NCBI RefSeq assembly: GCF_004122145.1
Contig: NZ_SBKQ01000017.1
Coordinates: 1-55,466, forward strand
Direction: 5' to 3'
DNA: 55,466 nt
From: Flavobacterium piscinae
GTDB taxonomy: Bacteria > Bacteroidota > Bacteroidia > Flavobacteriales > Flavobacteriaceae
Each line of letters opens with the position of its first letter. The stretch's first letter is position 1. Both the position numbers and the translations under genes were made by a program. Of the stretch, positions 32,657 through 42,492 are shown piece by piece. The notes beneath the pieces are model-generated. The model was not told where the DNA came from. It did no database searches and saw only the letters and a list, made by a program, of their open reading frames with translations.

Positions 32657-34879
32657 TTAATTTTTATTCAAATACTCAATAGCTCTTTCAAGCACTTCGT
32701 CGTAACCGTTTTTAACACCTTCGATGGTCGGTTTTACTACTATATCAGGAACAATTCCGATTCGTTGCGTTTCTCTACCGTCTGGATAATAAACCCCTAT
32801 ACCACTAATCATGGTTGAAATTCCTCCCGGAAGCGAAATAATAGAAACATTTCCATCTGATCCCGCAGTTGTTGAGCCCATAATAATAGCATTTGGTGAT
32901 TGTTGATAGGCCATTGCATGAAATTCAGCCCTACTTTGAGTTATTTCATTAACTAAAATTACAACTTTTCCTTGATAATTTTTATCTTTTTTGTTTGGAA
33001 CACTATAAGTAGTATAAAAAGAAAACATTCCCGGATGTTTCAAACTACCTTTAGTAAACTTAACAAACTTGCTTTTTTTGTAAACAAGATAACTACCTAA
33101 TATATACATTGCATTGTGATCAGAGGGATAATTTCGTAAATCCAAAATTAATCCTTTTGAGTTTTTAAATTGCTCCCACAATTCAGGTAAAAAATCTTTT
33201 TTAACTGTTCCAAGGTTAATGTATGCAATATCTTTTTCAACAAATTTGAAAGAAGGGTTATGGCTCTGATAAAAATTATAAATGTCAATTTTATCTGATG
33301 AATAGGTGGCTATTTTTCGTTGAGATTTTACTCCATCTCTAATGTATTCGATTGATAATTCATCGTCATTTGTTCGCAGAACTAAATTAGCAATGTCTCT
33401 TAATTTTGTTGGATAATTGGAAGCAGGAGTTCTATCTATTTGTTCCTTCACAAATTCTTCTATTGTTTTTTGATTCACGGATGCAATTACATCACCAACT
33501 TTCAATCCTGATTCTTTACCTAATTCATCATCATAAAATTGGGTAACAACTGCTTTTTCTTCAATAAACTTAATTTCTGCCGCAGCAAATTTTGAACCAT
33601 AAAAATTATTTAAAACTTCATTTCCTTCCCAAACATTAGCATGCGTATCATGAATTCTAGCTACTATTTCTAAAATAGTTAATGTATATTCTGTTTCATC
33701 TTTTGCTTGAATAAACTTGGGAATAAATTCTTCTAATACCATTTTCCAATCTTCTTCAATTAAATTTTTGTATGGAAAAAAATACTGAATCATATTCCAA
33801 TAGCGAAATAAAGTCAACAAACGAAAGCCTGTATCAGGATAAACCATTTTTGCATAAGCGTTTTCATTTTTAAAATCGGGATTATTAACTCCCGAATGAA
33901 ATGCTAAATAGTAATGATTATTTGTTCGTTTTGCTATTTTTACTTTGTTTAGTAAAGTTGTTAATTTACTTGAAAAATTGGAAGTTGTAATCCAAGCTAA
34001 ATCGGGTTGAATTTTGATTTCGTCCTTTGATTGTTTAAAAGTTGTTGTTTTAAAATCACCTAAACTTGAAATCCAAGTAGAAAAAATTTCATCTCGTTCG
34101 TTAATTGATTTTGCAGATATTATTTTTGGCATAATTCGGAATAACTCATAATCCCAATTTAAATCACCCGATGCAACTTTTGGATGATGGTATTTTAAAA
34201 ATCCCCAAATCAACCCAAGCATTTTAAGATTTGAAATATGAGTAGATGTATAATCAAACGTTGTTATTTTTGAACTTTCATCAAATTCTTTATCTAACTG
34301 AGCTGGAAAGACCTCTTTGAAATATGGTTTTATTTTTTGAATTTCTTTTCCATCAATTGTAACTTTCAAATCGTCTAACCACATTTTTCCTTTACCCACC
34401 AGCAAGCCTCCGACATAAATTTTGTCGGTTTTATCAGGATACAACGGTAATTTAATTTCATATTTAGTCCATTCAGTTGTTCCAACAATTCCTTTTTTAT
34501 TCATATTATCAAAACCTAAGCTTGGATCAATCTGCATCCATAATCCGGCATGACCTTCGGAAACATTTTCTGTTTTAATGAATCCGCTTAGCGTGATTGA
34601 TTTTCCTTTGTAATTGTCCGGTAATGTAAATGCCCATGCTTTGAAACCAAGGTTCCCGTCAGTGTAAGATAATGAAACTGAATATTTTCCACTTTTAACA
34701 TCCAAAGAATCTAAAGCCTTTTGATATGTTTCATTTCCAAAGTTTTCCCAACCCTTTGGATTTCCATTTTCTATTGTTTCAAAATCAAAATTTAATACTG
34801 ACTTGGTTGGTTGTTTCTGAGCGAAAATTGCAGTTGAAAACGATAGAAACAAAATTGAAAACAGGTAACTTTTTTTCAT
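32657..34879 (-). CDS. Secreted S41 family (tail-specific/tricorn-like) peptidase
   Basis: The 740-residue exported protein has a signal peptide (MKKSYLFSILFLSFSTAIFA). Residues about 20-185 look like a carbohydrate-binding or jelly-roll domain (GWENFGNETYQ, GFIKTENVSEG). The middle holds a helical part and a PDZ-like segment (ESGLKVGDVIASVNQKTIEEF), and the C-terminal third is the S41 domain with YINLGTVKK, GLILDLRNYP, LVNEITQSRAEFHAM (Ser nucleophile in SRAE) and GSTTAGSDGNVSIISLPGG. I prefer the ATG at 34879; one at 34888 adds three residues. Substrate is unknown. It reads toward the his promoter with no clear terminator between. Confidence 0.88.
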   Translation of the reverse strand: MKKSYLFSILFLSFSTAIFAQKQPTKSVLNFDFETIENGNPKGWENFGNETYQKALDSLDVKSGKYSVSLSYTDGNLGFKAWAFTLPDNYKGKSITLSGFIKTENVSEGHAGLWMQIDPSLGFDNMNKKGIVGTTEWTKYEIKLPLYPDKTDKIYVGGLLVGKGKMWLDDLKVTIDGKEIQKIKPYFKEVFPAQLDKEFDESSKITTFDYTSTHISNLKMLGLIWGFLKYHHPKVASGDLNWDYELFRIMPKIISAKSINERDEIFSTWISSLGDFKTTTFKQSKDEIKIQPDLAWITTSNFSSKLTTLLNKVKIAKRTNNHYYLAFHSGVNNPDFKNENAYAKMVYPDTGFRLLTLFRYWNMIQYFFPYKNLIEEDWKMVLEEFIPKFIQAKDETEYTLTILEIVARIHDTHANVWEGNEVLNNFYGSKFAAAEIKFIEEKAVVTQFYDDELGKESGLKVGDVIASVNQKTIEEFVKEQIDRTPASNYPTKLRDIANLVLRTNDDELSIEYIRDGVKSQRKIATYSSDKIDIYNFYQSHNPSFKFVEKDIAYINLGTVKKDFLPELWEQFKNSKGLILDLRNYPSDHNAMYILGSYLVYKKSKFVKFTKGSLKHPGMFSFYTTYSVPNKKDKNYQGKVVILVNEITQSRAEFHAMAYQQSPNAIIMGSTTAGSDGNVSIISLPGGISTMISGIGVYYPDGRETQRIGIVPDIVVKPTIEGVKNGYDEVLERAIEYLNKN

Positions 34880-35046
34880 AAATAACATTGTTTAGTCTTT
34901 TAAAAATGATAATTTCATTCACTCATTAAAAAATCAATACTGAATGATTATTATTCTCATGTGGTAAATGAAATAAATTATCTTACAAAGTAAAAAGTGA
35001 TTAACAAAAGTTTATGTCATTTTGTGCTTTATAAATCTATTTTAAA

Positions 35047-35077
35047 AACAAAAAACCGTCTGAAATTCAAACGGTTT
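35047..35077 (-). terminator. Terminator of the prohibitin-like gene
   Basis: The stem AAACCGTTTGA/TCAGACGGTTT (one mismatch) has a 3-nt loop and is followed on the minus strand by TTTTGTTTTT. It lies 25 nt after the stop codon. Confidence 0.85.
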
Positions 35078-35101
35078 AGACTAACTATGTTTATTTAGAA
35101 G

Positions 35102-35920
35102 TTACTGATTCCCCAAAATAATAGGCATTCCGTCTTTACCGGAACCGATAACAATGACTTTTGAATTTTGAGATTTTGATAACTCTAAAGTCGCTTGAAT
35201 ACCTTTTTCTTGAAGAATTTTATCCGTTAATGAAGCACTTAAAATTTGATTAGCTCGGGCTTTTCCTTCGGCTTCAATACGTTGACGTTCCGCTTCTTTT
35301 TGGGCTTTTTCCAAACGGAATTCGTATTCTAAACTTTCCTGTTCTTGTTTTAATTTGGTTTCGATGGCGGATTTTATAGTCGCCGGCAAAGTAACGTCAC
35401 GCACCAACACTTCATTCAATTGTACATATTGTCCGGCCAAAATCTTTTTGGTTTCTGTAAAAATTTCGTCTTGAATGGCATCGCGTTTAGTAGAATACAA
35501 TTGTTCGGGTGTATAACGACCAACCACACTTCTGGCAGCAGAACGGATGGCAGGACGAATGACTCTTTCAATGTAGTTCTCTCCTTTTTCTTGGTGCAAT
35601 TTACCTGTATTTTCGTATTGCGGATGAAACCAAGCGGTAGCATCTAATTTGATTTCCAAACCATTTGATGATAATACTTGCATTTCTTCAGAAAGTTCTT
35701 GTTGTCTCACTTCGTATACAAATACATCATTCCATGGAGCTACTAAATGAAAACCTTCTCCCAAAGGCGATTCATCCGTTACAACCCCGCCGCCAAACGT
35801 TTTATATAAAACACCGGCTTGTCCAGAGCCAATCGTAATGGTTGATTTTGCTATAAAAATGATAAGAAAGATAATCCCAATAATCATTGGAATTAACTTA
35901 AAATTGAATGGTTTATTCAT
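35102..35920 (-). CDS. Prohibitin/SPFH family membrane protein
   Basis: The 272-residue protein has one N-terminal membrane anchor (LIPMIIGIIFLIIFIA) and an SPFH/prohibitin domain (about 30-200; GSGQAGVLYKTFGG, GEGFHLVAPWNDVFVYEVRQQ, YIERVIRPAIRSAARSVVGRYTPEQL). A charged coiled coil follows (LEKAQKEAERQRIEAEGKA) and the C-terminus is GSGKDGMPIILGNQ. Such proteins form ring or cage assemblies that organise membranes and modulate FtsH-type proteases. It is a single gene upstream of a terminator. Confidence 0.92.
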   Translation of the reverse strand: MNKPFNFKLIPMIIGIIFLIIFIAKSTITIGSGQAGVLYKTFGGGVVTDESPLGEGFHLVAPWNDVFVYEVRQQELSEEMQVLSSNGLEIKLDATAWFHPQYENTGKLHQEKGENYIERVIRPAIRSAARSVVGRYTPEQLYSTKRDAIQDEIFTETKKILAGQYVQLNEVLVRDVTLPATIKSAIETKLKQEQESLEYEFRLEKAQKEAERQRIEAEGKARANQILSASLTDKILQEKGIQATLELSKSQNSKVIVIGSGKDGMPIILGNQ

Positions 35921-35986
35921 AAAAAAAGTGTTTTGGTTTACTTTTTATACGCAGAAAAAGAAAGAAAGTTACAATTGAAAGTTCAA

Positions 35987-36481
35987 TTAATGATCATCGT
36001 TGTGATGCTCCGAATGTTCAATTTCATTAGTTTGATTAGTAGCAACTTCACGAATTTCCGTATGTCGGATTTCACCACCGGAAGTTCCCACAAACTTAGA
36101 AAATACTACTCCCGCAACGGCTAATAAAAGTACAATATAAGAAACCAAACTTGCTTTTGCATGCTTTTTGCTATTGGCAACTAATCCTGCTATTGATAGT
36201 AATCCTAAAGCATACAACACTTTCATATACTTTTCTGCTAATTCTTCATGTTCGTGAATGATGTCGTGAGAAATACCTAATTCTTCTACAATTTCCTCAG
36301 CACCTTCGCCGGTCATCATGGTGGCTTTGGCCATAATCATGCAAAAAATAAACATGATATAAGCCGTGTTGATTAGAATGGTTTGTTTTTTTAGGATACC
36401 ATAGAGTAAAATTGCGGTTCCGAAAAATAATCCGATAATGGGAAAATGGTTAAAAACCATGTGCAAATGAGCTTGATTCAT
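35987..36481 (-). CDS. Four-TM membrane protein with His-rich tail, metal-efflux operon
   Basis: The 164-residue protein has about four transmembrane helices (IIGLFFGTAILLYGI, TAYIMFIFCMIMAKATMM, LYALGLLSIAGLVA, SYIVLLLAVAGVVFS) and ends in a polar tail with many His, Glu and Asp (EHSEHHNDDH). His also occur at the N-terminus (AHLHMVFNHFP) and in a loop (HDIIHEHEEL). I do not assign a named domain. It lies 10 nt after the RND adaptor, as the last gene of the operon, so metal binding or sensing in the envelope is likely but unproven. Confidence 0.75.
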   Translation of the reverse strand: MNQAHLHMVFNHFPIIGLFFGTAILLYGILKKQTILINTAYIMFIFCMIMAKATMMTGEGAEEIVEELGISHDIIHEHEELAEKYMKVLYALGLLSIAGLVANSKKHAKASLVSYIVLLLAVAGVVFSKFVGTSGGEIRHTEIREVATNQTNEIEHSEHHNDDH

Positions 36482-36491
36482 GAGAAAAATT

Positions 36492-37604
36492 TTAATTGGT
36501 TAGTTCATAGACACCTTTGGTTAGTATTTTTGAATTTTGGTTAACGTTTTGATTGAGTTTAATTTCTGTAAATTTTTCAGTTACTTCGCCAATTTCAATC
36601 AACGTTTTTCTAAACAAATAGTGGTCTTGATTTTGTTGCCCTAAAAGTACAAAATATTTATTATCCTCTTTGAAAATAGCGTCTTTTGGCACACTCCATC
36701 CTTTTTTTGTGGCCGTAACAATTTTGGCTTCTACAAACATGCCTGAAAGTAATTTTTCTTTTTGTACTTTCTGTAAAGTTCCATACACCGAAATACTTCT
36801 GTCTTCATTTTCAATGGATTTACCTACTGTTTGAACGGTAGAATAAAATTGTTCTTTACTGGCTTGCGGAATAGAAAAACGAATTTTTTGTCCTTGTTGG
36901 ATGGTTAAAATATCACTTTCAAAAATAGTCAGGTTTACCATTAAATGATCGGTATTCACTATTTCCATCATCACATCGGATGGAGATATAAACATCCCGA
37001 CATTAGCATTCATTTTTGTGACATCACCTGTAATTGGGGAAGTTAACGTAATGAGAGAAGTGAATTTTCCTCTTTCTACATTTGCAGGATTTATATTTAA
37101 CAACAATAATTTTTCGCGTAAACCTTGATACATTCCTTTCGCCTGACGGTAATCACTTTCTGCTTTTAAATAATTCTTTTGAGAAGTAATTTTTTCCTCA
37201 AATAATGTTTTTTGACGCTCGTATTCTGATTTTAGGTAATTGATTTGCTCAGCCACTTCCACATAATCTTTTTGCAAATCCAAGTATTCTGTATTTTCAA
37301 GGGTAATTAAAGCTTGACCTTTGGTTACTTTATCTCCAATTAACAAGGATGTTGATTTTACGTAACCACCCACAAACGGAGAAATTTTGGCTTTGTATTG
37401 CGGTGGTACATCAATTTTTCCTGAAGCTTGAACAACAACGTCAAAATCTTGTTCCACCGGAGAACTAATTTCCATTTTACTTGCTTCAAATTGTTGTGGA
37501 GTGACGGTAATTAACCCGTCTTCCATTGTCTTTTCTTCTTTTACTTCTTGTTTACAAGAAAGTAAAAATGATGCCATTGTGAGAGCTATAATTGTATTTT
37601 TCAT
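36492..37604 (-). CDS. RND efflux periplasmic adaptor (CusB/CzcB type), lipoprotein
   Basis: A 370-residue membrane-fusion protein with a lipoprotein signal (TMASFLLSCKQE). Order of parts: beta-barrel and lipoyl half-motif (GKIDVPPQYKAKISPFVGGYV), long helical hairpin (about 110-180, DYVEVAEQINYLKSEYERQ), second lipoyl half (SPITGDVTKMNANVGMF) and the C-terminal barrel. It links the inner-membrane pump to the outer-membrane channel. The ATG at 37604 is chosen over an extension to 37694 that would lie within the pump gene. It begins one base after the pump-TolC stop codon. Confidence 0.93.
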   Translation of the reverse strand: MKNTIIALTMASFLLSCKQEVKEEKTMEDGLITVTPQQFEASKMEISSPVEQDFDVVVQASGKIDVPPQYKAKISPFVGGYVKSTSLLIGDKVTKGQALITLENTEYLDLQKDYVEVAEQINYLKSEYERQKTLFEEKITSQKNYLKAESDYRQAKGMYQGLREKLLLLNINPANVERGKFTSLITLTSPITGDVTKMNANVGMFISPSDVMMEIVNTDHLMVNLTIFESDILTIQQGQKIRFSIPQASKEQFYSTVQTVGKSIENEDRSISVYGTLQKVQKEKLLSGMFVEAKIVTATKKGWSVPKDAIFKEDNKYFVLLGQQNQDHYLFRKTLIEIGEVTEKFTEIKLNQNVNQNSKILTKGVYELTN

Positions 37605-37605
37605 T

Positions 37606-40600
37606 TTATTGATTATTGAAGTATTGAATATCGAGTTGTGTTTGATTGTATTGATTGACCGCCGATAAGTAATCAACTTGAATTGAGGTGGCATTTTCTA
37701 AACTCATGATGTATTGAAAGAAATCAATTTCACCCTGTTGATAGCTTAGGTTGGCTACTTTTATGATTTCCTCAGCTACTTTTTTACCAAATTGAGTATA
37801 ATAATCAATGGCTTGCAAATGCTGTTCTAATTCATTTTGCTTCTGAGTAAAATGCGATGCTATTTTAATCGTTTCATGTTGTTTTTGTTGTTCCCAAGCT
37901 TGTGCTTCTAACTTCGCCACTTTTGATTTGGCAAGGTTTCCGTTGAATAAAATTGGAACAGCAATACCTACTTGAAAACCATATAATGATTGCGATAAAC
38001 CGTTATTTTTTCCCTGAAAATATTCCAAATTCAAATCGGGTAACCAATTTTGTTTCTGCAATTTTTCATTGGTTTGGTATTTTTTAGAAACACTTTCCAA
38101 ATAAGCCTGATAAAGTCCTTGACTTTTGGATTGTTGAAGTTCAATCATCGGTACGATTGTATTGGATTGAACAACTATTTGTTCCTCAGTCTGCACAAAC
38201 GATTGAAGTAGTTGAAGTTGTGCCTTTTTTTCTTTTTCCAATTGAGTAAGCTTTGTTTGGATTTGCCTGAACTTCGCTTCCGCAGTTATTTTTTCTAAAT
38301 AATTGGTTTCACCCAATTCAAAACGACGGTTACTGGCTTTGGAAAAATTTTGGTACAAGCTATCCAAATAACGATACAGTTTTTCTTGGTGTTGAATATA
38401 AACGATTTGATGATATACTTTGGAAATGTTGTTTTGCAATTCATTTTTTTGCAATTCAAATGAGGCTTTTTGAATCTCGGATTCTGATTGCATTACCTTT
38501 CTTTGAGCTCCATAAACAGTAGGAAATGCAAATGATTGCTGCACACCAAAAACCTTTAAGGGAAGATTATTTAATGCTAAATTATTTTGATCATAACTGT
38601 AGTAAAGGGTTGTTTTATCAAAACTATAAGCCGTTTGAATGGCAGCATTTGCTTTATCAATTTGTAATTTTCCTGATTTTAAGGCCGCATTATTTTGAAA
38701 TGCTCTTGCCATAATTGAATCTAACTCTGAAGGATTTTGCTGAGCGAATCCTACACCTGTAAAAAGGAAAAATACCAAACAATACGTTCCACTAACATGC
38801 TTTTTGAATTTCGGTTTTTTAAATTCTTTTTCGTAAAAAATTTTAAATAATAACGGTAGAACGATCATGGTTAATAAAGTAGCCGTAAACAAACCACCAA
38901 TCACAACTGTTGCTAATGGGCGTTGTACTTCTGCTCCGGCACCGGAGGAAATTGCCATTGGCAAAAATCCTAAAGCGGCGGCCGCTGCGGTCAATATAAC
39001 CGGACGTAATCGGTCGCTTGTTCCTTTCAGAATTAATTCATTCATGTCTTTCATTCCGTAGTGTTTTAGTTCTTTAAAATGTTCGATTAACACAATTCCA
39101 TTCAGTACAGCAATTCCGAAAAGAGCAATAAATCCAACACCGGCAGATATACTAAAGGGTAAATCTCTCAACCATAGGAACAAAACACCACCCACAGCCG
39201 ATAATGGAATAGCTGAATACACCATCAATGCTTCTTTAATGGATCCAAAAGCAAAATGCAACAACACAAATATTAAAAACAAAGCAATTGGAACAGCAAT
39301 TAACAGTCTTGCTTTGGCACTTTCTAAATTTTCAAATTGACCACCATAAGTGATTCGGTAACCGGAAGGTAACGTGACTTTGGACTCAATTTGTTTTTTT
39401 ACATCTTCAACCACACTTTGTAAATCTCTGTTTCTGACATTGATTCCCACCACAATGCGACGATTGGTATTGTCACGTGAAATTTTGGCCGGACCTTCTG
39501 TATAAGTAATATTAGCCAATTCTCGCAAAGGAATTTGGTCGCCATTAGGAGTTGACACAAATAAATTTTGAATGTCTTCAATATCCGTTCTGTTTTGTTT
39601 GTCTAGACGAATGACCAAATCAAATCGTTTTTCACCTTCAAAAACATTACCAACTGTTTTTCCGGCAAAGCCTAAAGCAATCATTTCATTCAAATCGGCA
39701 ATGTTCAATCCGTATCGGGCAATTTTCGTTCGGTCATATTGCACAAACATTTGGGGTAAACCTTCTGTTTTTTCAATGATGACATCAGAAGCACCTTCTA
39801 CATTTTTAATTGCTTTCTCAATTTCATGTGCTTTTTTGGCTAAAACGTCTAAGTCATCACCAAAAATTTTAATAGCCACATCAGACCGTGAACCGGAAAT
39901 TAATTCGTTGAACCGCATTTCAATGGGTTGAGTGAATTCGATTTCCATGTTTGGGATTTGTGCTTCCAAAGCGGTTTTAATTTTATCCGCTAATTCGTCT
40001 TTTGAAGTTGCAGAAACCCATTCTGATTTTGGTTTTAATTTGACAATAATATCACTTTCTTCCATACTCATTGGATCAGTTGGTACTTCTGCCGCCCCTA
40101 TTCTACTGACAACTTGCGAAACTTCAGAGAAGTTTTTTAAAATAATGGATTCAATTTGGGTTGTCGTTTCGATTGTTTTAGACAATGAAGTTCCGGTTTT
40201 TAAAACAGGTTGAATGACAAAATCGCCTTCATCCAATTGCGGAATAAACTCTCCACCCATGGTTGAAAATAATACGATGGCAAAAAACAATAAACTTACT
40301 GCTCCTACTAAAACTTTTTTGGCATTAACTAAAGACCATTTCATGACCGGTAAATACCAACTGTTCAACTGATTAATTAATCGATTAGAAATTGAATTGG
40401 GATTTTCTTCTTTCGGTTTTAAAAACAAAGAAGCAGCCACCGGTACATATGTAAAACAAAGCAACATGGCACCCAACAAGGCAAAACTGAACGTCATAGC
40501 CATGGGTTTAAACATTTTACCTTCCACTCCGGAAAGGGATAAAATAGGAATGAAAACGATGAGAATAATTAACTGACCAAATACGGCAGAATTCATCATT

Positions 40601-41943
40601 TTGGAAGCACTTTTATACGTTATTTGGTCTATTTCCATCTGACGTTCTTCTTTAGCTAAACCTACTAAATGTTTGGATTTATGTGCAATTTGGAAGGCAA
40701 TAAACTCAACAATAATGACCGCACCGTCAATGATGATTCCGAAATCGATAGCTCCTAAACTCATTAAATTAGCATCGATTCCGAAAATATTCATAAAAGA
40801 AATAGCAAAAAGTAAACAAAGTGGAATAACAGAGGCCACAACTAAACCTGAACGCCAATTTCCCAACAATAAAACCACGACAAAAATGACAATTAAACAA
40901 CCTAAAATCAGGTTCTCTGCCACAGTGAATGTTGTTTTCCCTACCAATTCACTTCGTTCTAAAAACCCATTGATATAAACCCCTTCGGGGAGCGTTTTTT
41001 CAATTTCAGTGACACGGTGTTTGACGTCTTCAATGACTTGCTTGGAATTAGCTCCTTTGAGCATCATGACTTGACCGAGTACTTTTTCACCTTCACCATT
41101 ACCGGTTATCGCTCCAAAACGATTGGCATGCCCAAATTGAACTTTACCAATATTTTTTAAATAAATTGGCGTACCGGAATCATTTTTGATGACAATATTT
41201 TCAATGTCGTCTATTGAATTAATCTTGCCTTCACCACGAATAAAATAACTTTGATTGGTTTTTTCAATATAGGAACCTCCGGCAATACTATTGTTTTTTT
41301 CTAAAGCGGTAATAACATCCGAAACAGCAATATTCATCGCTTTCAAACTGGATGTGTTGATGGCCAATTCGTATTGTTTTAAATAACCACCCCATGTATT
41401 GATTTCTACAACGCCTTTAATTCCGGATAATTGGCGTTTAACCACCCAATCTTGAATAGTGCGTAAATCGGTGATAGAATAACGGTCTTTAAATTCCGGT
41501 TGTACCTCCAACGTATATTGATATACTTCACCTAAGCCGGTTGTTATGGGTCCCATTTCAGGCGTTCCAAAACCTTGTGGGATTTTTTCAGAGGCGGTTT
41601 TTATTTTTTCGGCAATCAATTGGCGAGGTAAATACGTTCCAATTTCATCTTCAAAAACGATGGTTACGACAGATAATCCAAATTTAGAAATGGAACGAAT
41701 TTCGGTCACGCCCGGTAAATTGGCCATTTCCAATTCCACCGGATAGGTAATATATTGTTCAATATCTTGTGTGGAAAGATTTCTTGAAGTGGTAATCACT
41801 TGTACTTGATTGTTGGTGACATCCGGCACCGCTCCAATTGATATTTGGAAAACAGAGAACAATCCAAATCCTAAAATACCCAATGTAAACAGGAGAATTA
41901 TTAGTTTATTTTTTAAACTAAAAGCAATTATTTTTTCTAACAT
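37606..41943 (-). CDS. Heavy-metal RND pump (CusA/CzcA) fused to a TolC-like outer membrane channel
   Basis: A single 1445-residue reading frame. Residues 1 to about 1040 form a complete HME-RND proton/metal antiporter: 12 transmembrane segments, and the metal-family signature DFGIIIDGAVIIVEF in the fourth segment. Residues 1049-1445 are a TolC/CusC-type outer membrane factor with its long helices (LQIDKANAAIQTAYSFDKTT; LGETNYLEKITAEAKFRQIQ). The junction is an internal signal peptide: basic KKPKFKKH, hydrophobic TYCLVFFLFTGVGF, then AQQ. The RND C-terminus is cytoplasmic, so the TolC half must be exported again and probably cleaved there. From memory, such ~1440-residue fusions are frequent in Flavobacteriaceae. 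Substrate could be Cu/Ag or Co/Zn/Cd; sequence alone does not decide. Confidence 0.93.
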   Translation of the reverse strand: MLEKIIAFSLKNKLIILLFTLGILGFGLFSVFQISIGAVPDVTNNQVQVITTSRNLSTQDIEQYITYPVELEMANLPGVTEIRSISKFGLSVVTIVFEDEIGTYLPRQLIAEKIKTASEKIPQGFGTPEMGPITTGLGEVYQYTLEVQPEFKDRYSITDLRTIQDWVVKRQLSGIKGVVEINTWGGYLKQYELAINTSSLKAMNIAVSDVITALEKNNSIAGGSYIEKTNQSYFIRGEGKINSIDDIENIVIKNDSGTPIYLKNIGKVQFGHANRFGAITGNGEGEKVLGQVMMLKGANSKQVIEDVKHRVTEIEKTLPEGVYINGFLERSELVGKTTFTVAENLILGCLIVIFVVVLLLGNWRSGLVVASVIPLCLLFAISFMNIFGIDANLMSLGAIDFGIIIDGAVIIVEFIAFQIAHKSKHLVGLAKEERQMEIDQITYKSASKMMNSAVFGQLIILIVFIPILSLSGVEGKMFKPMAMTFSFALLGAMLLCFTYVPVAASLFLKPKEENPNSISNRLINQLNSWYLPVMKWSLVNAKKVLVGAVSLLFFAIVLFSTMGGEFIPQLDEGDFVIQPVLKTGTSLSKTIETTTQIESIILKNFSEVSQVVSRIGAAEVPTDPMSMEESDIIVKLKPKSEWVSATSKDELADKIKTALEAQIPNMEIEFTQPIEMRFNELISGSRSDVAIKIFGDDLDVLAKKAHEIEKAIKNVEGASDVIIEKTEGLPQMFVQYDRTKIARYGLNIADLNEMIALGFAGKTVGNVFEGEKRFDLVIRLDKQNRTDIEDIQNLFVSTPNGDQIPLRELANITYTEGPAKISRDNTNRRIVVGINVRNRDLQSVVEDVKKQIESKVTLPSGYRITYGGQFENLESAKARLLIAVPIALFLIFVLLHFAFGSIKEALMVYSAIPLSAVGGVLFLWLRDLPFSISAGVGFIALFGIAVLNGIVLIEHFKELKHYGMKDMNELILKGTSDRLRPVILTAAAAALGFLPMAISSGAGAEVQRPLATVVIGGLFTATLLTMIVLPLLFKIFYEKEFKKPKFKKHVSGTYCLVFFLFTGVGFAQQNPSELDSIMARAFQNNAALKSGKLQIDKANAAIQTAYSFDKTTLYYSYDQNNLALNNLPLKVFGVQQSFAFPTVYGAQRKVMQSESEIQKASFELQKNELQNNISKVYHQIVYIQHQEKLYRYLDSLYQNFSKASNRRFELGETNYLEKITAEAKFRQIQTKLTQLEKEKKAQLQLLQSFVQTEEQIVVQSNTIVPMIELQQSKSQGLYQAYLESVSKKYQTNEKLQKQNWLPDLNLEYFQGKNNGLSQSLYGFQVGIAVPILFNGNLAKSKVAKLEAQAWEQQKQHETIKIASHFTQKQNELEQHLQAIDYYTQFGKKVAEEIIKVANLSYQQGEIDFFQYIMSLENATSIQVDYLSAVNQYNQTQLDIQYFNNQ

Positions 41944-42030
41944 TTTTTGATATAATTAAACTAAACAAATAGTATTTATTTGATAAACAAACAAATACAT
42001 CAAATCAATTTTGATTTTTAATACAAAATG

Positions 42031-42408
42031 TTAGTTTATTTTTGGCGGAAGCCAAATGGAGGAAAGTAAATTTGATTTAAAAGTAGAAGAGTAACCAACT
42101 ATTTTTTTTCTTGGATAGAAAAAGGTAATAGTTTCAAATAGGTTATTTTCAATTAATGTGAAATATACTATTGATGTTGAATTTTCTAACGTCTTATAAG
42201 GTAAATCGTGGTGTTCTTCATGACTGTGCTCTGCATTGTTAGAATAATGCAGTTTTATAAAATCAATAAATGAAATGGAAGTATCAGTGGATTCACTTTT
42301 ATGTTCGTTGTAATGCTCAATTAGGTTTGGAATTTTGAATAATTGCCCTATCGATGTGTTGGCACACATAAAAACCAATAAAAGAAAGATGGCAATTAAT
42401 TTATTCAT
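42031..42408 (-). CDS. Small exported His-rich protein upstream of the metal RND pump
   Basis: The 125-residue protein has a signal peptide (MNKLIAIFLLLVFMCANTSIG). Its mature part is rich in His and acidic residues (IEHYNEHKSESTD, NNAEHSHEEHHDLPYK), a composition that suggests metal binding; I recognise no domain. The ATG at 42408 is chosen because the TTG-type extension to 42435 would precede the signal peptide. A perfect -7 box TATATTTG (42445-42438) lies 30 nt upstream, and the pump gene follows after 87 nt, so it probably opens the efflux operon. A periplasmic metal chaperone is a reasonable guess. Confidence 0.75.
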   Translation of the reverse strand: MNKLIAIFLLLVFMCANTSIGQLFKIPNLIEHYNEHKSESTDTSISFIDFIKLHYSNNAEHSHEEHHDLPYKTLENSTSIVYFTLIENNLFETITFFYPRKKIVGYSSTFKSNLLSSIWLPPKIN

Positions 42409-42437
42409 TATCAGTTTGTAATGCTTTAAATACAATA

Positions 42438-42445
42438 CAAATATA
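42438..42445 (-). promoter_or_regulatory. -7 box of the metal-efflux operon
   Basis: The minus strand reads TATATTTG, a perfect TAnnTTTG, 30 nt before the ATG of the His-rich protein. No -33 TTG is seen at the usual distance, which would fit a promoter needing an activator. Confidence 0.45.
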
Positions 42446-42492
42446 GTGAATAAAAACGATGTTTTGCTTAAGAACTACTTAATGTTAAAACA

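Noticed and set aside
38740..38810. The RND-TolC junction as a sequencing frameshift
   Set aside because: One frame runs through both parts without interruption, and the junction encodes a well-formed signal peptide; a frameshift would not produce this.
38867..39061. Plus-strand ORFs inside the RND gene, and similar antisense ORFs in his and recG
   Set aside because: They lack family features and overlap strongly supported genes on the other strand.
41966..41982. CAAATA-N5-TATTTG inverted repeat before the RND pump gene
   Set aside because: Short, very AT-rich and expected by chance; spacing to the start codon fits no known operator.
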